Shown here piece after piece: positions 1-5,284 of a DNA stretch of 5,284 nt; within the stretch, counting starts at the first letter, position 1, and each line of letters begins with the position of its first letter. The translations under genes and the position numbers were made by a program. The notes under the pieces were generated by a model. That model saw nothing but the letters and a program-made list of their open reading frames with translations, was not told where the DNA came from and did no database searches. The stretch lies in contig JAPOYW010000256.1 in the NCBI GenBank assembly GCA_026706425.1, positions 1-5,284 of the forward strand, read 5' to 3'. This DNA is from Gammaproteobacteria bacterium (GTDB lineage: Bacteria > Pseudomonadota > Gammaproteobacteria > Pseudomonadales > Azotimanducaceae).

Positions 1-1401
1 GAAGGCGACCTCCCGCGCGCCGTAGATCCGGGTCGCGACGGCGTCGATCTTGTCCGAGAGAGCCATTTCGTCCGGATAGAGGAGTTCGACGTTAGCGCCG
101 TGACCGAGGCTCTCCATGACGGCCTCCCCGAGCGCCTTCGCGCCGGCACCGCCGTCGGCCCAGTGGGTGGCGGGGACGGCTTTCACGCCATGCTCCTCCG
201 CTACCGCTTGCACCGTCGCCAATTCCTCCTTGCTGTCGGAGGCGAAATGGTTGACCGCGACCACCGGCGTGAGCCCGAAGCGCTTGAGGTTGGCGATATG
301 CCTTGCGAGATTCGGCGCACCGGCCCGAACGGCCTGGGGGTCAGGGTTCGCCAAGGCGGTCTGGGCCACTCCACCATGCATCTTCAGTGCGCGGACCGTG
401 CACACCAGGACCACCGCGTCGGGGCGCAGGCCGGATTGCCGGCACTTGATGTCGAGGAACTTCTCCGCGCCGAGGTCGGCGCCGAAACCCGCTTCGGTCA
501 CCACGACATCGGACAAACCGAGCGCCGTACGGGTGGCCACCACGGAGTTGCAGCCGTGGGCGATATTCGCGAACGGGCCGCCGTGGATGAAGGCCGGGTT
601 GCCTTCGAGGCTCTGCACCAGGTTCGGGTGCAGCGCATCCGTCAACAACGCCGCGAGCGCGCCAGCGACGCCGAGATCGCGGGCCGCGACCGGCTCGCCG
701 TTGCCGTTGCGCGCGACCACGATGTCGCCGAGACGGCGTTCGAGATCCGCCCGATCCTGGGCGAGACAGAGTATCGCCATCACTTCCGACGCCGCGGTGA
801 TGTCGAAACCGCCGATGCGCCGGGCGCCGCGACCGAGCTTGAGGTCCACTTCGCGCAGCGCCCGGTCGTTCAAGTCGATGGCACGGCGCCAGGAAATGGT
901 CGCCGGATCGATGTCGAGCGGATTCTTCCAGTACATGTGGCTTTCGAGTATTGCCGCCAGCAGGTTGTTCGCTGCCGAGATCGCATGCAGGTCGCCGTTG
1001 AAGTGCAGATTGATGTCCGCCATGGGCGCCACCTGGGACCAGCCGCCACCGGTGGCGCCACCCTTCATTCCGAAGCACGGACCCAACGACGGCTCGCGCA
1101 GGCACACCGTCGAGCGGACACCCAATAGGTTCAGGGCGTCGTTCAGGCCGATGCTCGTCGTGGTCTTGCCCTCGCCGGCAGGGGTCGGCGAAATGGCGGT
1201 TACGAGCACCAGTTTGCCGCTACGCGTCGACTCCGGCGACGGTTCGGCGTCGAGGTTGAGTTTCGCCTTGTAGTGACCGTAGGGCGTCAGGGTGTCCGGG
1301 TCGAGGCCGAGGCGTTCCTTGGCGAGCGGAACGATGGGATTGAGCGGCACTGACGCGGCGATCTCGCCGTCCGAAGCGTTCGGCGGCAGGGTGTCCTTCA
1401 T
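1..1401 (-). CDS. fhs: Formate-tetrahydrofolate ligase, partial (C-terminal end outside window)
   Basis: This is a cytoplasmic enzyme that joins formate to tetrahydrofolate with ATP to give 10-formyl-THF; the reaction is reversible. Seen: an ATG at 1401 opens a frame with no stop to position 1, giving 467 residues. The family is usually about 555-560 aa, so roughly 90 C-terminal residues lie outside. Diagnostic motifs are the P-loop TPAGEGKTTT (residues 73-82), SLGPCFGMKGGATGGG (105-120), MADINLHFNGDLHAI (127-141) and RAIDLNDRALR (173-183). A GGAGG (1413-1417) sits 11 bases before the ATG, rather far but the only good ribosome site nearby, which supports this start. The gene follows metF by 61 bp on the same strand. 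Inferred: behind a methyltransferase and MetF it probably runs backwards, releasing formate and making ATP, as proposed for ligH beside ligM and metF in Sphingobium SYK-6. The family call is very secure; the direction is inferred. Confidence 0.97.
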   Translation of the reverse strand, partial: MKDTLPPNASDGEIAASVPLNPIVPLAKERLGLDPDTLTPYGHYKAKLNLDAEPSPESTRSGKLVLVTAISPTPAGEGKTTTSIGLNDALNLLGVRSTVCLREPSLGPCFGMKGGATGGGWSQVAPMADINLHFNGDLHAISAANNLLAAILESHMYWKNPLDIDPATISWRRAIDLNDRALREVDLKLGRGARRIGGFDITAASEVMAILCLAQDRADLERRLGDIVVARNGNGEPVAARDLGVAGALAALLTDALHPNLVQSLEGNPAFIHGGPFANIAHGCNSVVATRTALGLSDVVVTEAGFGADLGAEKFLDIKCRQSGLRPDAVVLVCTVRALKMHGGVAQTALANPDPQAVRAGAPNLARHIANLKRFGLTPVVAVNHFASDSKEELATVQAVAEEHGVKAVPATHWADGGAGAKALGEAVMESLGHGANVELLYPDEMALSDKIDAVATRIYGAREVAF

Positions 1402-1412
1402 GGTCGTTGCGT

Positions 1413-1417
1413 CCTCC
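1413..1417 (-). promoter_or_regulatory. Ribosome binding site of fhs
   Basis: GGAGG on the minus strand lies 11 bases before the ATG at 1401. It is the only strong Shine-Dalgarno in the window and decides the fhs start, since the frame stays open further upstream. The spacing is longer than the usual 5-9 bases. Confidence 0.6.
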
Positions 1418-1433
1418 AGGGTCGATGCTACGC

Positions 1434-1451
1434 GCTGCGGCGACGCGCAGC
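1434..1451. repeat. Short hairpin between metF and fhs
   Basis: GCTGCG (1434-1439) and CGCAGC (1446-1451) pair around a 6-nt loop, in the 61 bp between the metF stop and the fhs ATG and upstream of the fhs ribosome site. Six-bp arms in GC-rich sequence are weak evidence alone; it is listed because it adds to the neighbouring hairpins. Confidence 0.3.
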
Positions 1452-1462
1452 ACCGGTTCGCG

Positions 1463-2509
1463 TCAAAGTTCGCCGTGCGCCTTGACGTCGTGGACGCGAC
1501 CGCTTTGCGGTCGCCCCGAGAATTCGCAACGCGAATTCTCCCGGGTCGAAGCATCGCTGGCACTGCCGAGCAACAATTCGCCCCTGTTCCATAACGGGCC
1601 CGCCAAAGGGGCCGTGCCGATCCCGGCGGTGGCGCGCAGCCAACGCGAAGTTTGCGGCAAGCCGCCGAACGTGAACAAGTGAATCCCGGACAAGGTCGAG
1701 TCCGGCGACTCCATGCGATGTCGAGCCAGCGCCTGCAGCATCGAGTCCGGCGTCCAATTGTTCAACAGCCGCAGGGCGCTCGGCCGCCGGGCCAATGCTC
1801 GCGCCGAGGCCCGGACCCCGCAACGCGCCGCGAAGGCAAGCACCGTCTTGAGGCGTGCGGGGCCCGCCATGCCCACGCGGACAGGAAGCCGCTCGCTCGT
1901 TCGCCGGATGGCGTCTAGCCAGGAGACGACCTTCCGCGGGTCGAAGGAGAACTGCGACACCATCCACATCTCGGTACCGGTCGCGGCGGCATATTCGAGT
2001 TTGCGAGACAGCGAACGCGCCAGAGCAGCGGGATCGGCGACTGGATGACCCTCGGGATAGCCGGCAATGCCCACCCGCACCAAGCCATGCTCGACCAAGG
2101 CACCGGAGTCGAGAATGTCGAGCGTATCGCGGAACATGCCTGCCGGCCGCTTGCGGTCACCAGCGATGAGCATGAGTTCCGAGACGCGCGTTGCGGCGAG
2201 CCCGTTCAACCGGCTAGCCAATTCCGCATGGTTCGCAATGGATCGGGCGCCGAGATGCGGTACCGCCACCATGCCATCGCGATGGAGTCGTTCGCAGGCA
2301 GCAACCGTTTCTCGCCACGCGGAGCCCGGAATCGACGGCATGTAGACGCGAGTGCCGAGCGGCAGGTGAGCCGACAGGTCGTCCACGGCCGCTACCTGGC
2401 GCGGCGTAAGTTCGACGGATGCTTCGCGCACGAGTTCGCGTTCAAGTTCGTGAGCGACCCTCGCCTCGCCTTCGATCGGCGTGGCGACACTCGTTTGGGT
2501 TGAGGCCAC
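1463..2509 (-). CDS. metF: Methylenetetrahydrofolate reductase-family protein (MetF-like)
   Basis: A flavin-dependent TIM-barrel enzyme interconverting 5-methyl-THF and 5,10-methylene-THF in the cytoplasm. The 348-aa protein carries family landmarks: VELTPRQ near residue 32 (Glu33 probably matches the catalytic Glu of E. coli EFFPP), PHLGARS (84-90), LIAGDRK (114-120, Asp118 matching the RGD aspartate), GIAGYPEGHP (147-156), QFSFD (186-190, Gln186) and HLFTFGG (277-283). The active site therefore looks intact. The fold should end near residue 295; the last 50 or so residues match nothing I know and lie over several hairpins. The start is a GTG 21 bp after the methyltransferase stop with no clear Shine-Dalgarno, so coupled translation is likely. 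Next to a THF methyltransferase it probably works in the oxidative direction, not as the methionine-pathway enzyme. It belongs to the divergent MetF group often found beside DmdA-like genes, so biochemical equivalence to classical MetF is inferred. Confidence 0.9.
   Translation of the reverse strand: MASTQTSVATPIEGEARVAHELERELVREASVELTPRQVAAVDDLSAHLPLGTRVYMPSIPGSAWRETVAACERLHRDGMVAVPHLGARSIANHAELASRLNGLAATRVSELMLIAGDRKRPAGMFRDTLDILDSGALVEHGLVRVGIAGYPEGHPVADPAALARSLSRKLEYAAATGTEMWMVSQFSFDPRKVVSWLDAIRRTSERLPVRVGMAGPARLKTVLAFAARCGVRASARALARRPSALRLLNNWTPDSMLQALARHRMESPDSTLSGIHLFTFGGLPQTSRWLRATAGIGTAPLAGPLWNRGELLLGSASDASTRENSRCEFSGRPQSGRVHDVKAHGEL
1496..1514. repeat. Perfect hairpin, 8-bp arms with 3-nt loop
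   Basis: GCGACCGC (1496-1503) and GCGGTCGC (1507-1514) pair exactly around TTT. It is only 3 bp from the hairpin at 1518-1540, making a tandem pair near the end of the metF-like gene and about 95 bp before the fhs start. There is no flanking T-tract on either strand. Confidence 0.55.
1518..1540. repeat. Perfect hairpin, 10-bp arms with 3-nt loop
   Basis: GAGAATTCGC (1518-1527) and GCGAATTCTC (1531-1540) pair exactly around AAC, with an EcoRI site in each arm. The element lies in the 3' end of the metF-like gene, over the unconserved tail, and no T-run follows on the minus strand, so it does not look like a standard rho-independent terminator. It may be a stability or processing hairpin, or a REP-like element. 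Confidence 0.6.
1594..1615. repeat. Imperfect inverted repeat at the end of the MetF domain
   Basis: ACGGGCCC (1594-1601) and GGGGCCGT (1608-1615) are complementary at seven of eight positions around a 6-nt loop. It covers about residues 299-305, just after the expected end of the MetF fold, and is the most upstream member of the hairpin cluster that runs to fhs. Confidence 0.3.
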
Positions 2510-2514
2510 GGTCA

Positions 2515-2539
2515 GTCGACGTACCCGACTTTAGTCGAC
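2515..2539. repeat. Paired GTCGAC palindromes across the methyltransferase-metF junction
   Basis: GTCGAC occurs at 2515-2520 and 2534-2539. Being self-complementary, the two copies can pair as a 6-bp stem around 13 nt that includes the methyltransferase stop. The right-hand copy is inside the last codons and the left-hand copy lies 5 bases before the metF GTG, where a ribosome site would be. It may mask metF initiation, but it could be chance. Confidence 0.3.
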
Positions 2540-3871
2540 ACTGTCGCGACCCTTGCTGCGCGCCACCTCGCGGGCGTTCGGATTCACCGAGGGCCTGAAC
2601 GGGACATCCACCACCTCGGCTGGCACCGGCTCACTAGCACGTTCGGCGTATTCGGGCGGCAGGTGCACTTGGAGGTCCGTGCCGACCTCCCGCATCTCCC
2701 AGGGTACATAGGCCAAGGCGATGTTGGTTTCTAGTTCCGGTGAGAACCACGGCGAGGTGACGTAGCCAACGGGGTCGCCGCCCTCACTGGCCGAGATCAG
2801 CCAGAAATCGTTGGCATAGTCGGTCACCGGGCGACCGCCGAACACGATGCCAACTAGGACATTGCGGAATGGTGGCGTGCCGGCCTCCATGGCGTCACGT
2901 GCGGCTTCGAGCGCCTGCCTGCCAATGTAGTCCGCTTGCTTGCGGCGTGGCACCTGGTAACCGAGGTTGCACTGGAACGGCAACGTTTCCTGGTCCAGGT
3001 CCTGCCCCCAGGAGAGGATGCCGGCAGCGATCCGGCGATGGTGCGCGGGCGCCGTCACCATGAGCTGATGCCGCTCGCCGGCCTCCAGCACGCCGTACCA
3101 AAGATCCTCCGCGTAGAGGGTGGCGTCCTTCAAGTAGATCTCGTAGCCCTTCTCGCCGGTGAACCCGGTTTGGGACACGATCACGTCCCGGCCGTTGACC
3201 TGGCCTGCCATGAGGCCGTAGTAGGGAATCTCGCGAGCCCGTTCGCCGAATAGATCCACCATCAACGTCTCGGACTTGGGACCCTGGATCTGCACCGGGG
3301 CCACGTCGATTTCGCCGATGGAGACGTCGTAGCGCGCACCTAGGTTGACGCCGCGCAACCACCACTCGATGTCGCTGTCGGCAAGCGAGAACCAGAACTC
3401 GTCCTCGCCGACGCGCAACAGCACGGGATCGTTCAACACGCCGCCCGCCTCGTTGCAGAGGATCACGTACTTGGCGTGCATCGGCTTGATGCGCTTGGCG
3501 TTGCGGGTAATGACGTAGTTGACGAAGGCCTCCGCGTCCGGCCCCTTCACCTGGATCTGGCGCTCGACCGCGACATTCCAGAGGGTGACATGGTTGACGA
3601 GCGCGTCGTATTCCACCATCGCGCCACCATCCTCCGGCCGGACATAGCCGCGCGGGTGGTAGACCCGGTTGTAGACCGTCGCGCGCCAGCAACCCGCTTC
3701 CATCGACAGGTGCCAATAGGGGGATTTGCGCACCCTTGTCGAAATGAGCAGGCCGACCGGCGTGGGGCCGGACTGGCGGAGGTTGATCGGCACGCGTCGA
3801 TCAGACTGATCGACGCTTTCGCAATGACGTACCTGCGCATAGGACACGGGGGGAGCCTTGGTTGGGTTCAT
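2531..3871 (-). CDS. DmdA-like tetrahydrofolate-dependent methyltransferase (GcvT/aminomethyltransferase fold)
   Basis: A GcvT-fold enzyme expected to move a methyl group from a small donor to tetrahydrofolate in the cytoplasm. From the ATG at 3871 it has 446 residues. Resemblance to DMSP demethylase DmdA is clear at RVRKSPYWHLSMEAG (46-60), TVYNRVYHPRG (65-75), VTLWNVAVERQIQVKGPDA (95-113), GGVLNDPVLL (143-152, Asn-Asp where GcvT has Asp-Asp), FWFSLADSD (159-167), VQIQGPKS (193-200), GILSWGQDL (284-292) and DYIGRQALE (314-322). It differs from DmdA in length (about 370 aa in DmdA), in extra N- and C-terminal ends, and in reading QTGFTGEKGYEIY (234-246), as in GcvT, where DmdA has an SKQGG-type motif. 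The substrate is therefore open: DMSP, a betaine or another methylated solute. The start is uncertain: GTGs at 3847 and 3793, or the GTG at 3952, are alternatives; only a weak GAG precedes the ATG. It leads the operon with metF and fhs. Confidence 0.85.
   Translation of the reverse strand: MNPTKAPPVSYAQVRHCESVDQSDRRVPINLRQSGPTPVGLLISTRVRKSPYWHLSMEAGCWRATVYNRVYHPRGYVRPEDGGAMVEYDALVNHVTLWNVAVERQIQVKGPDAEAFVNYVITRNAKRIKPMHAKYVILCNEAGGVLNDPVLLRVGEDEFWFSLADSDIEWWLRGVNLGARYDVSIGEIDVAPVQIQGPKSETLMVDLFGERAREIPYYGLMAGQVNGRDVIVSQTGFTGEKGYEIYLKDATLYAEDLWYGVLEAGERHQLMVTAPAHHRRIAAGILSWGQDLDQETLPFQCNLGYQVPRRKQADYIGRQALEAARDAMEAGTPPFRNVLVGIVFGGRPVTDYANDFWLISASEGGDPVGYVTSPWFSPELETNIALAYVPWEMREVGTDLQVHLPPEYAERASEPVPAEVVDVPFRPSVNPNAREVARSKGRDSVD
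3794..3816. repeat. Perfect inverted repeat, 10-bp arms with 3-bp spacer
   Basis: The left arm GCGTCGATCA (3794-3803) and right arm TGATCGACGC (3807-3816) are exact reverse complements around GAC. The element lies about 55-78 bases inside the methyltransferase if the ATG at 3871 is used, over codons 19-26. If translation began at the GTG at 3793 it would sit directly before the start codon. It could be an operator for a dimeric repressor or an mRNA hairpin in the early coding region. Confidence 0.6.
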
Positions 3872-4016
3872 CGCATTCTCGCTCGCTGGACCGACGTCCG
3901 AACACGGCGTTGCCGACGCGCGCAGATTGCGCCTGAACGCGCGTTTCGACACACCGAGAAGGCGACATTCAATGGTCGCAACGCGACATGCCCAAGTGCG
4001 TGTTCGGTCGCGTCGC
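3872..4016 (-). promoter_or_regulatory. Intergenic promoter region of the methyltransferase-metF-fhs operon
   Basis: This 145 bp gap between the regulator stop and the methyltransferase ATG is long enough for a separate promoter, whereas the downstream gaps are only 21 and 61 bp. No convincing -35/-10 pair is visible: a TTGAAT on the minus strand overlaps the repeat zone but has no good -10 at 16-18 bp, as is common for activator-dependent promoters. The position of the promoter is inferred from gene spacing and the repeat pair, not from consensus boxes. Confidence 0.4.
3962..3989. promoter_or_regulatory. Direct repeat pair GCGACAT, 21 bp apart: candidate AraC-type operator
   Basis: GCGACAT occurs at 3962-3968 and again at 3983-3989, each preceded by AA and one variable base (AAG, AAC). 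The start-to-start distance is 21 bp, two helical turns, which is the geometry typical of paired half-sites for AraC-family activators. The pair lies about 91-119 bp before the methyltransferase ATG and just after the regulator gene, where an activator site would be expected. Binding by the neighbouring regulator is inference; a chance seven-base repeat in GC-rich DNA is possible. Confidence 0.35.
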
Positions 4017-4997
4017 CTACGACTCCCCGCGACGTTCGTCGCTCGGTCGCTTGCCGTATTTGTCGACGTAGGATTTGCCGAATCGTGCCGTCGTCGAAAA
4101 ACCGCATCGCGCCGCCACGTCCGCGACCTTCATACCGGTCTGGAGCAACAACAGCCGGCCCCGATGCAGCCTGAGGTCGAGGTAGTACCGCGACGGCGTA
4201 CAGTGCAGGTAGTCGTGGAACAGCCTCTCCAGCTGTCGGCGCGAAACTCCCACGTATTCCGCGATCTCCGCCAGGCTAAGCGGTTCCTCGATATTGGCCT
4301 CCATGAGCGCCACCGCGTCCACCAGCGTGTCGTGGTTTCCGGCCCCGACCAGATGGTGAAGCGGCGTGCGCTGGGCGTCGTCCTCGGTGCGGATTCGCTC
4401 GACGATGAACTGCTCGGAAATATCCCGCGCCAACTGGCGACCGTGCGCTCCGGCCACGATGTGTAGCATCAGGTCGATCGAGCTGATTCCACCGGAGCAG
4501 GTATAGCGGTCCCGGTCGACAACAAAAAGCCTAGAAGAAACCTGAACTTTAGGGAACTGCTCGCGCAACCCCGGCAGGTTCTCCCAATGGATCGCGCACC
4601 GGTAGCCATCGAGCAAACCCGCCACCGCCAAGAAATGCGACCCCGTGCAGAGCGCCCCGAGATGAACGCCGCGCTTCGAGAAGCCGTTCAAGGCTGCAAG
4701 CAGCGCTCCTGTGACGCGTCGCTCCGGGTGGTAGCCGCCGCACACGAAAACGATATGCACCTGTCCAAGGCAATCCACGTCGCCATCCGGAATCAAACGC
4801 AACCCCGCGCTTGAGGCAACCGGCGCACCGTCAAGCGTCACACACGACCAGCGATACAGTTCGCGACCACTCGACCGGTTGGCCATACGGAGCACCGCGA
4901 TGGCGCTCGTCAACGTGACCATCGTGTAGTCCGGCACCATCAGGAATCCGAAATGGGCCGGCGGTTCGTGCATTGCGGACTGCGTGATCTCGGGCAT
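4017..4997 (-). CDS. GlxA/GbdR-type AraC-family transcriptional regulator
   Basis: A cytoplasmic DNA-binding regulator of 326 aa made of an N-terminal class-I glutamine-amidotransferase-like (DJ-1/PfpI) sensor and a C-terminal AraC domain. Sensor signs are FGFLMVPDYTMVTLTSAI (16-33), LRMANRSSGRELYRW (36-50), the nucleophile-elbow-like GALCTGSHFLA (114-124) with Cys117, LLDGYRCAIHWE (128-139) and TCSGGISSIDLMLHIV (166-181). Two helix-turn-helix units follow: LSLAEIAEYVGVSRRQLERL (240-259) and VADVAARCGFSTTARFGKSY (291-310), ending in GKRPSDERR. LMEANIEEPL and QTGMKVADVA resemble GbdR, the glycine betaine/dimethylglycine regulator of Pseudomonas, so a methylated ammonium compound is a plausible signal, by inference only. 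The start has no strong ribosome site; the ATG eight codons inside (residue 9) is an alternative. It is co-oriented with the methyltransferase and ends 145 bp before it, so it is probably the local activator. Confidence 0.92.
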   Translation of the reverse strand: MPEITQSAMHEPPAHFGFLMVPDYTMVTLTSAIAVLRMANRSSGRELYRWSCVTLDGAPVASSAGLRLIPDGDVDCLGQVHIVFVCGGYHPERRVTGALLAALNGFSKRGVHLGALCTGSHFLAVAGLLDGYRCAIHWENLPGLREQFPKVQVSSRLFVVDRDRYTCSGGISSIDLMLHIVAGAHGRQLARDISEQFIVERIRTEDDAQRTPLHHLVGAGNHDTLVDAVALMEANIEEPLSLAEIAEYVGVSRRQLERLFHDYLHCTPSRYYLDLRLHRGRLLLLQTGMKVADVAARCGFSTTARFGKSYVDKYGKRPSDERRGES

Positions 4998-5284
4998 TTG
5001 CCAAGAACATAGTTGACCCGGATGTCCGTGTCACTCCGGAACATCGCCGCCGAAAACGTCGTGTCTCGGCGCCGCCGGACCCGTTCCTGCCCGCCCAGAG
5101 CCGCCAAGTCGGCGTTGCATTGGCGTTTCGGGAGTGTTACAAGCGATCTGCTTGTCAATCTACGCGACGCAAGGAACAAAGAACGACGCGTGCGGACAAC
5201 GCCGGGGGACAGACGTAGGGAGGTCAACGGGCACGCGGTGGGCGTGGGCTGCCCTGGTGCTAGAGCCAGCACCACAATGAAGTA
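4998..5284. other. Region upstream of the regulator, no credible gene
   Basis: A minus-strand frame crosses these 287 bp, but its product is Arg/Ser-rich, matches no family I know and overlaps the regulator, so it is not called. The region should hold the regulator promoter. A minus-strand TTGACA (5153-5158) has no acceptable -10 behind it. On the plus strand, TTGCAT (5115-5120) and TACAAG (5138-5143) are 17 bp apart and could be a weak divergent promoter. An ATG at 5278 is too close to the edge to judge. Confidence 0.5.
5139..5155. repeat. Inverted repeat ACAAGC-N5-GCTTGT upstream of the regulator
   Basis: ACAAGC (5139-5144) and GCTTGT (5150-5155) are exact reverse complements with a 5-bp centre. 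The right arm overlaps a minus-strand TTGACA hexamer and the left arm overlaps a possible plus-strand -10, so it has the form and place of an operator in a two-way control region. It lies about 142 bp before the regulator ATG. The protein that would bind it is unknown. Confidence 0.4.

Noticed and set aside
100..1273. Two long plus-strand open frames (342 and 385 codons)
   Set aside because: Both lie opposite fhs, whose minus-strand protein has all family motifs. The plus products are Arg- and Ala-rich with no recognisable domain; long antisense frames are common in high-GC coding DNA.
1496..1540. Tandem hairpins as a rho-independent terminator between metF and fhs
   Set aside because: No U-run follows either stem in the direction of transcription, and they lie inside the metF-like frame.
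2531..3871. Calling the methyltransferase LigM/DesA (vanillate or syringate O-demethylase) because of its length
   Set aside because: The LigM motifs I know are absent, and conserved stretches match DmdA instead; only the operon logic is shared.
2531..3871. Assigning the symbol dmdA outright
   Set aside because: The central motif and length differ from characterised DMSP demethylases, so the substrate cannot be fixed from sequence.
3872..3952. Extension of the methyltransferase to a GTG at 3952 (473 aa)
   Set aside because: The added 27 residues are Arg/Ser-rich and unlike DmdA-family N-termini, no Shine-Dalgarno precedes that GTG, and the extension would consume most of the promoter gap.
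3858..4466. Plus-strand frame of 202 codons opposite the regulator and promoter region
   Set aside because: It is antisense to conserved AraC-domain codons and its product shows no domain.
4940..5275. Minus-strand frame of 111 codons upstream of and overlapping the regulator start
   Set aside because: The composition is Arg/Ser-rich with no motif, there is no ribosome site, and it overlaps the secure regulator frame.
5278..5284. ATG at the right edge as start of a divergent plus-strand gene
   Set aside because: Fewer than three codons are visible and no convincing ribosome site precedes it.
1..5284. CRISPR array, insertion sequence, tRNA or rRNA
   Set aside because: No spaced repeat series, transposase motifs, terminal repeats or RNA gene signatures were seen on either strand.

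Overview
The window is a 5.3 kb stretch of high-GC bacterial DNA in which every supported gene lies on the minus strand. The GC-rich third codon positions, the GbdR/GlxA-type AraC regulator and the DmdA-like methyltransferase point to a proteobacterium. Alphaproteobacterial is my best guess, a gammaproteobacterium is possible, and nothing here fixes the species.

In the direction of transcription (right to left) the layout is as follows. First comes about 287 bp (4998-5284) with no credible gene, holding one dyad. Next is a GlxA/GbdR-like AraC-family regulator (4017-4997), then a 145 bp spacer with a pair of direct repeats spaced 21 bp. This is followed by a long DmdA/GcvT-type tetrahydrofolate methyltransferase (2531-3871), a MetF-family methylene-THF reductase (1463-2509), and formate-tetrahydrofolate ligase (1401 to beyond position 1). 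The last gene is cut by the window edge, with 467 residues visible.

The three enzymes read as a one-carbon oxidation operon written in pathway order. The DmdA-like enzyme takes a methyl group from a small donor and gives 5-methyl-THF. The MetF-like protein would oxidise this to 5,10-methylene-THF. A FolD-type step, not in the window, would give 10-formyl-THF, and Fhs run in reverse would release formate and make ATP. The regulator is of the type that in Pseudomonas senses glycine betaine or dimethylglycine, so a quaternary-ammonium, sulfonium or other methylated compatible solute is a reasonable substrate guess. The sequence does not identify it. The methyltransferase departs from true DMSP demethylase in length and in a central motif.

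Unexplained structure includes a perfect 10-bp-arm palindrome inside the presumed N-terminal coding end of the methyltransferase, and a cluster of hairpins over an apparently non-conserved C-terminal tail of the MetF protein just before fhs.
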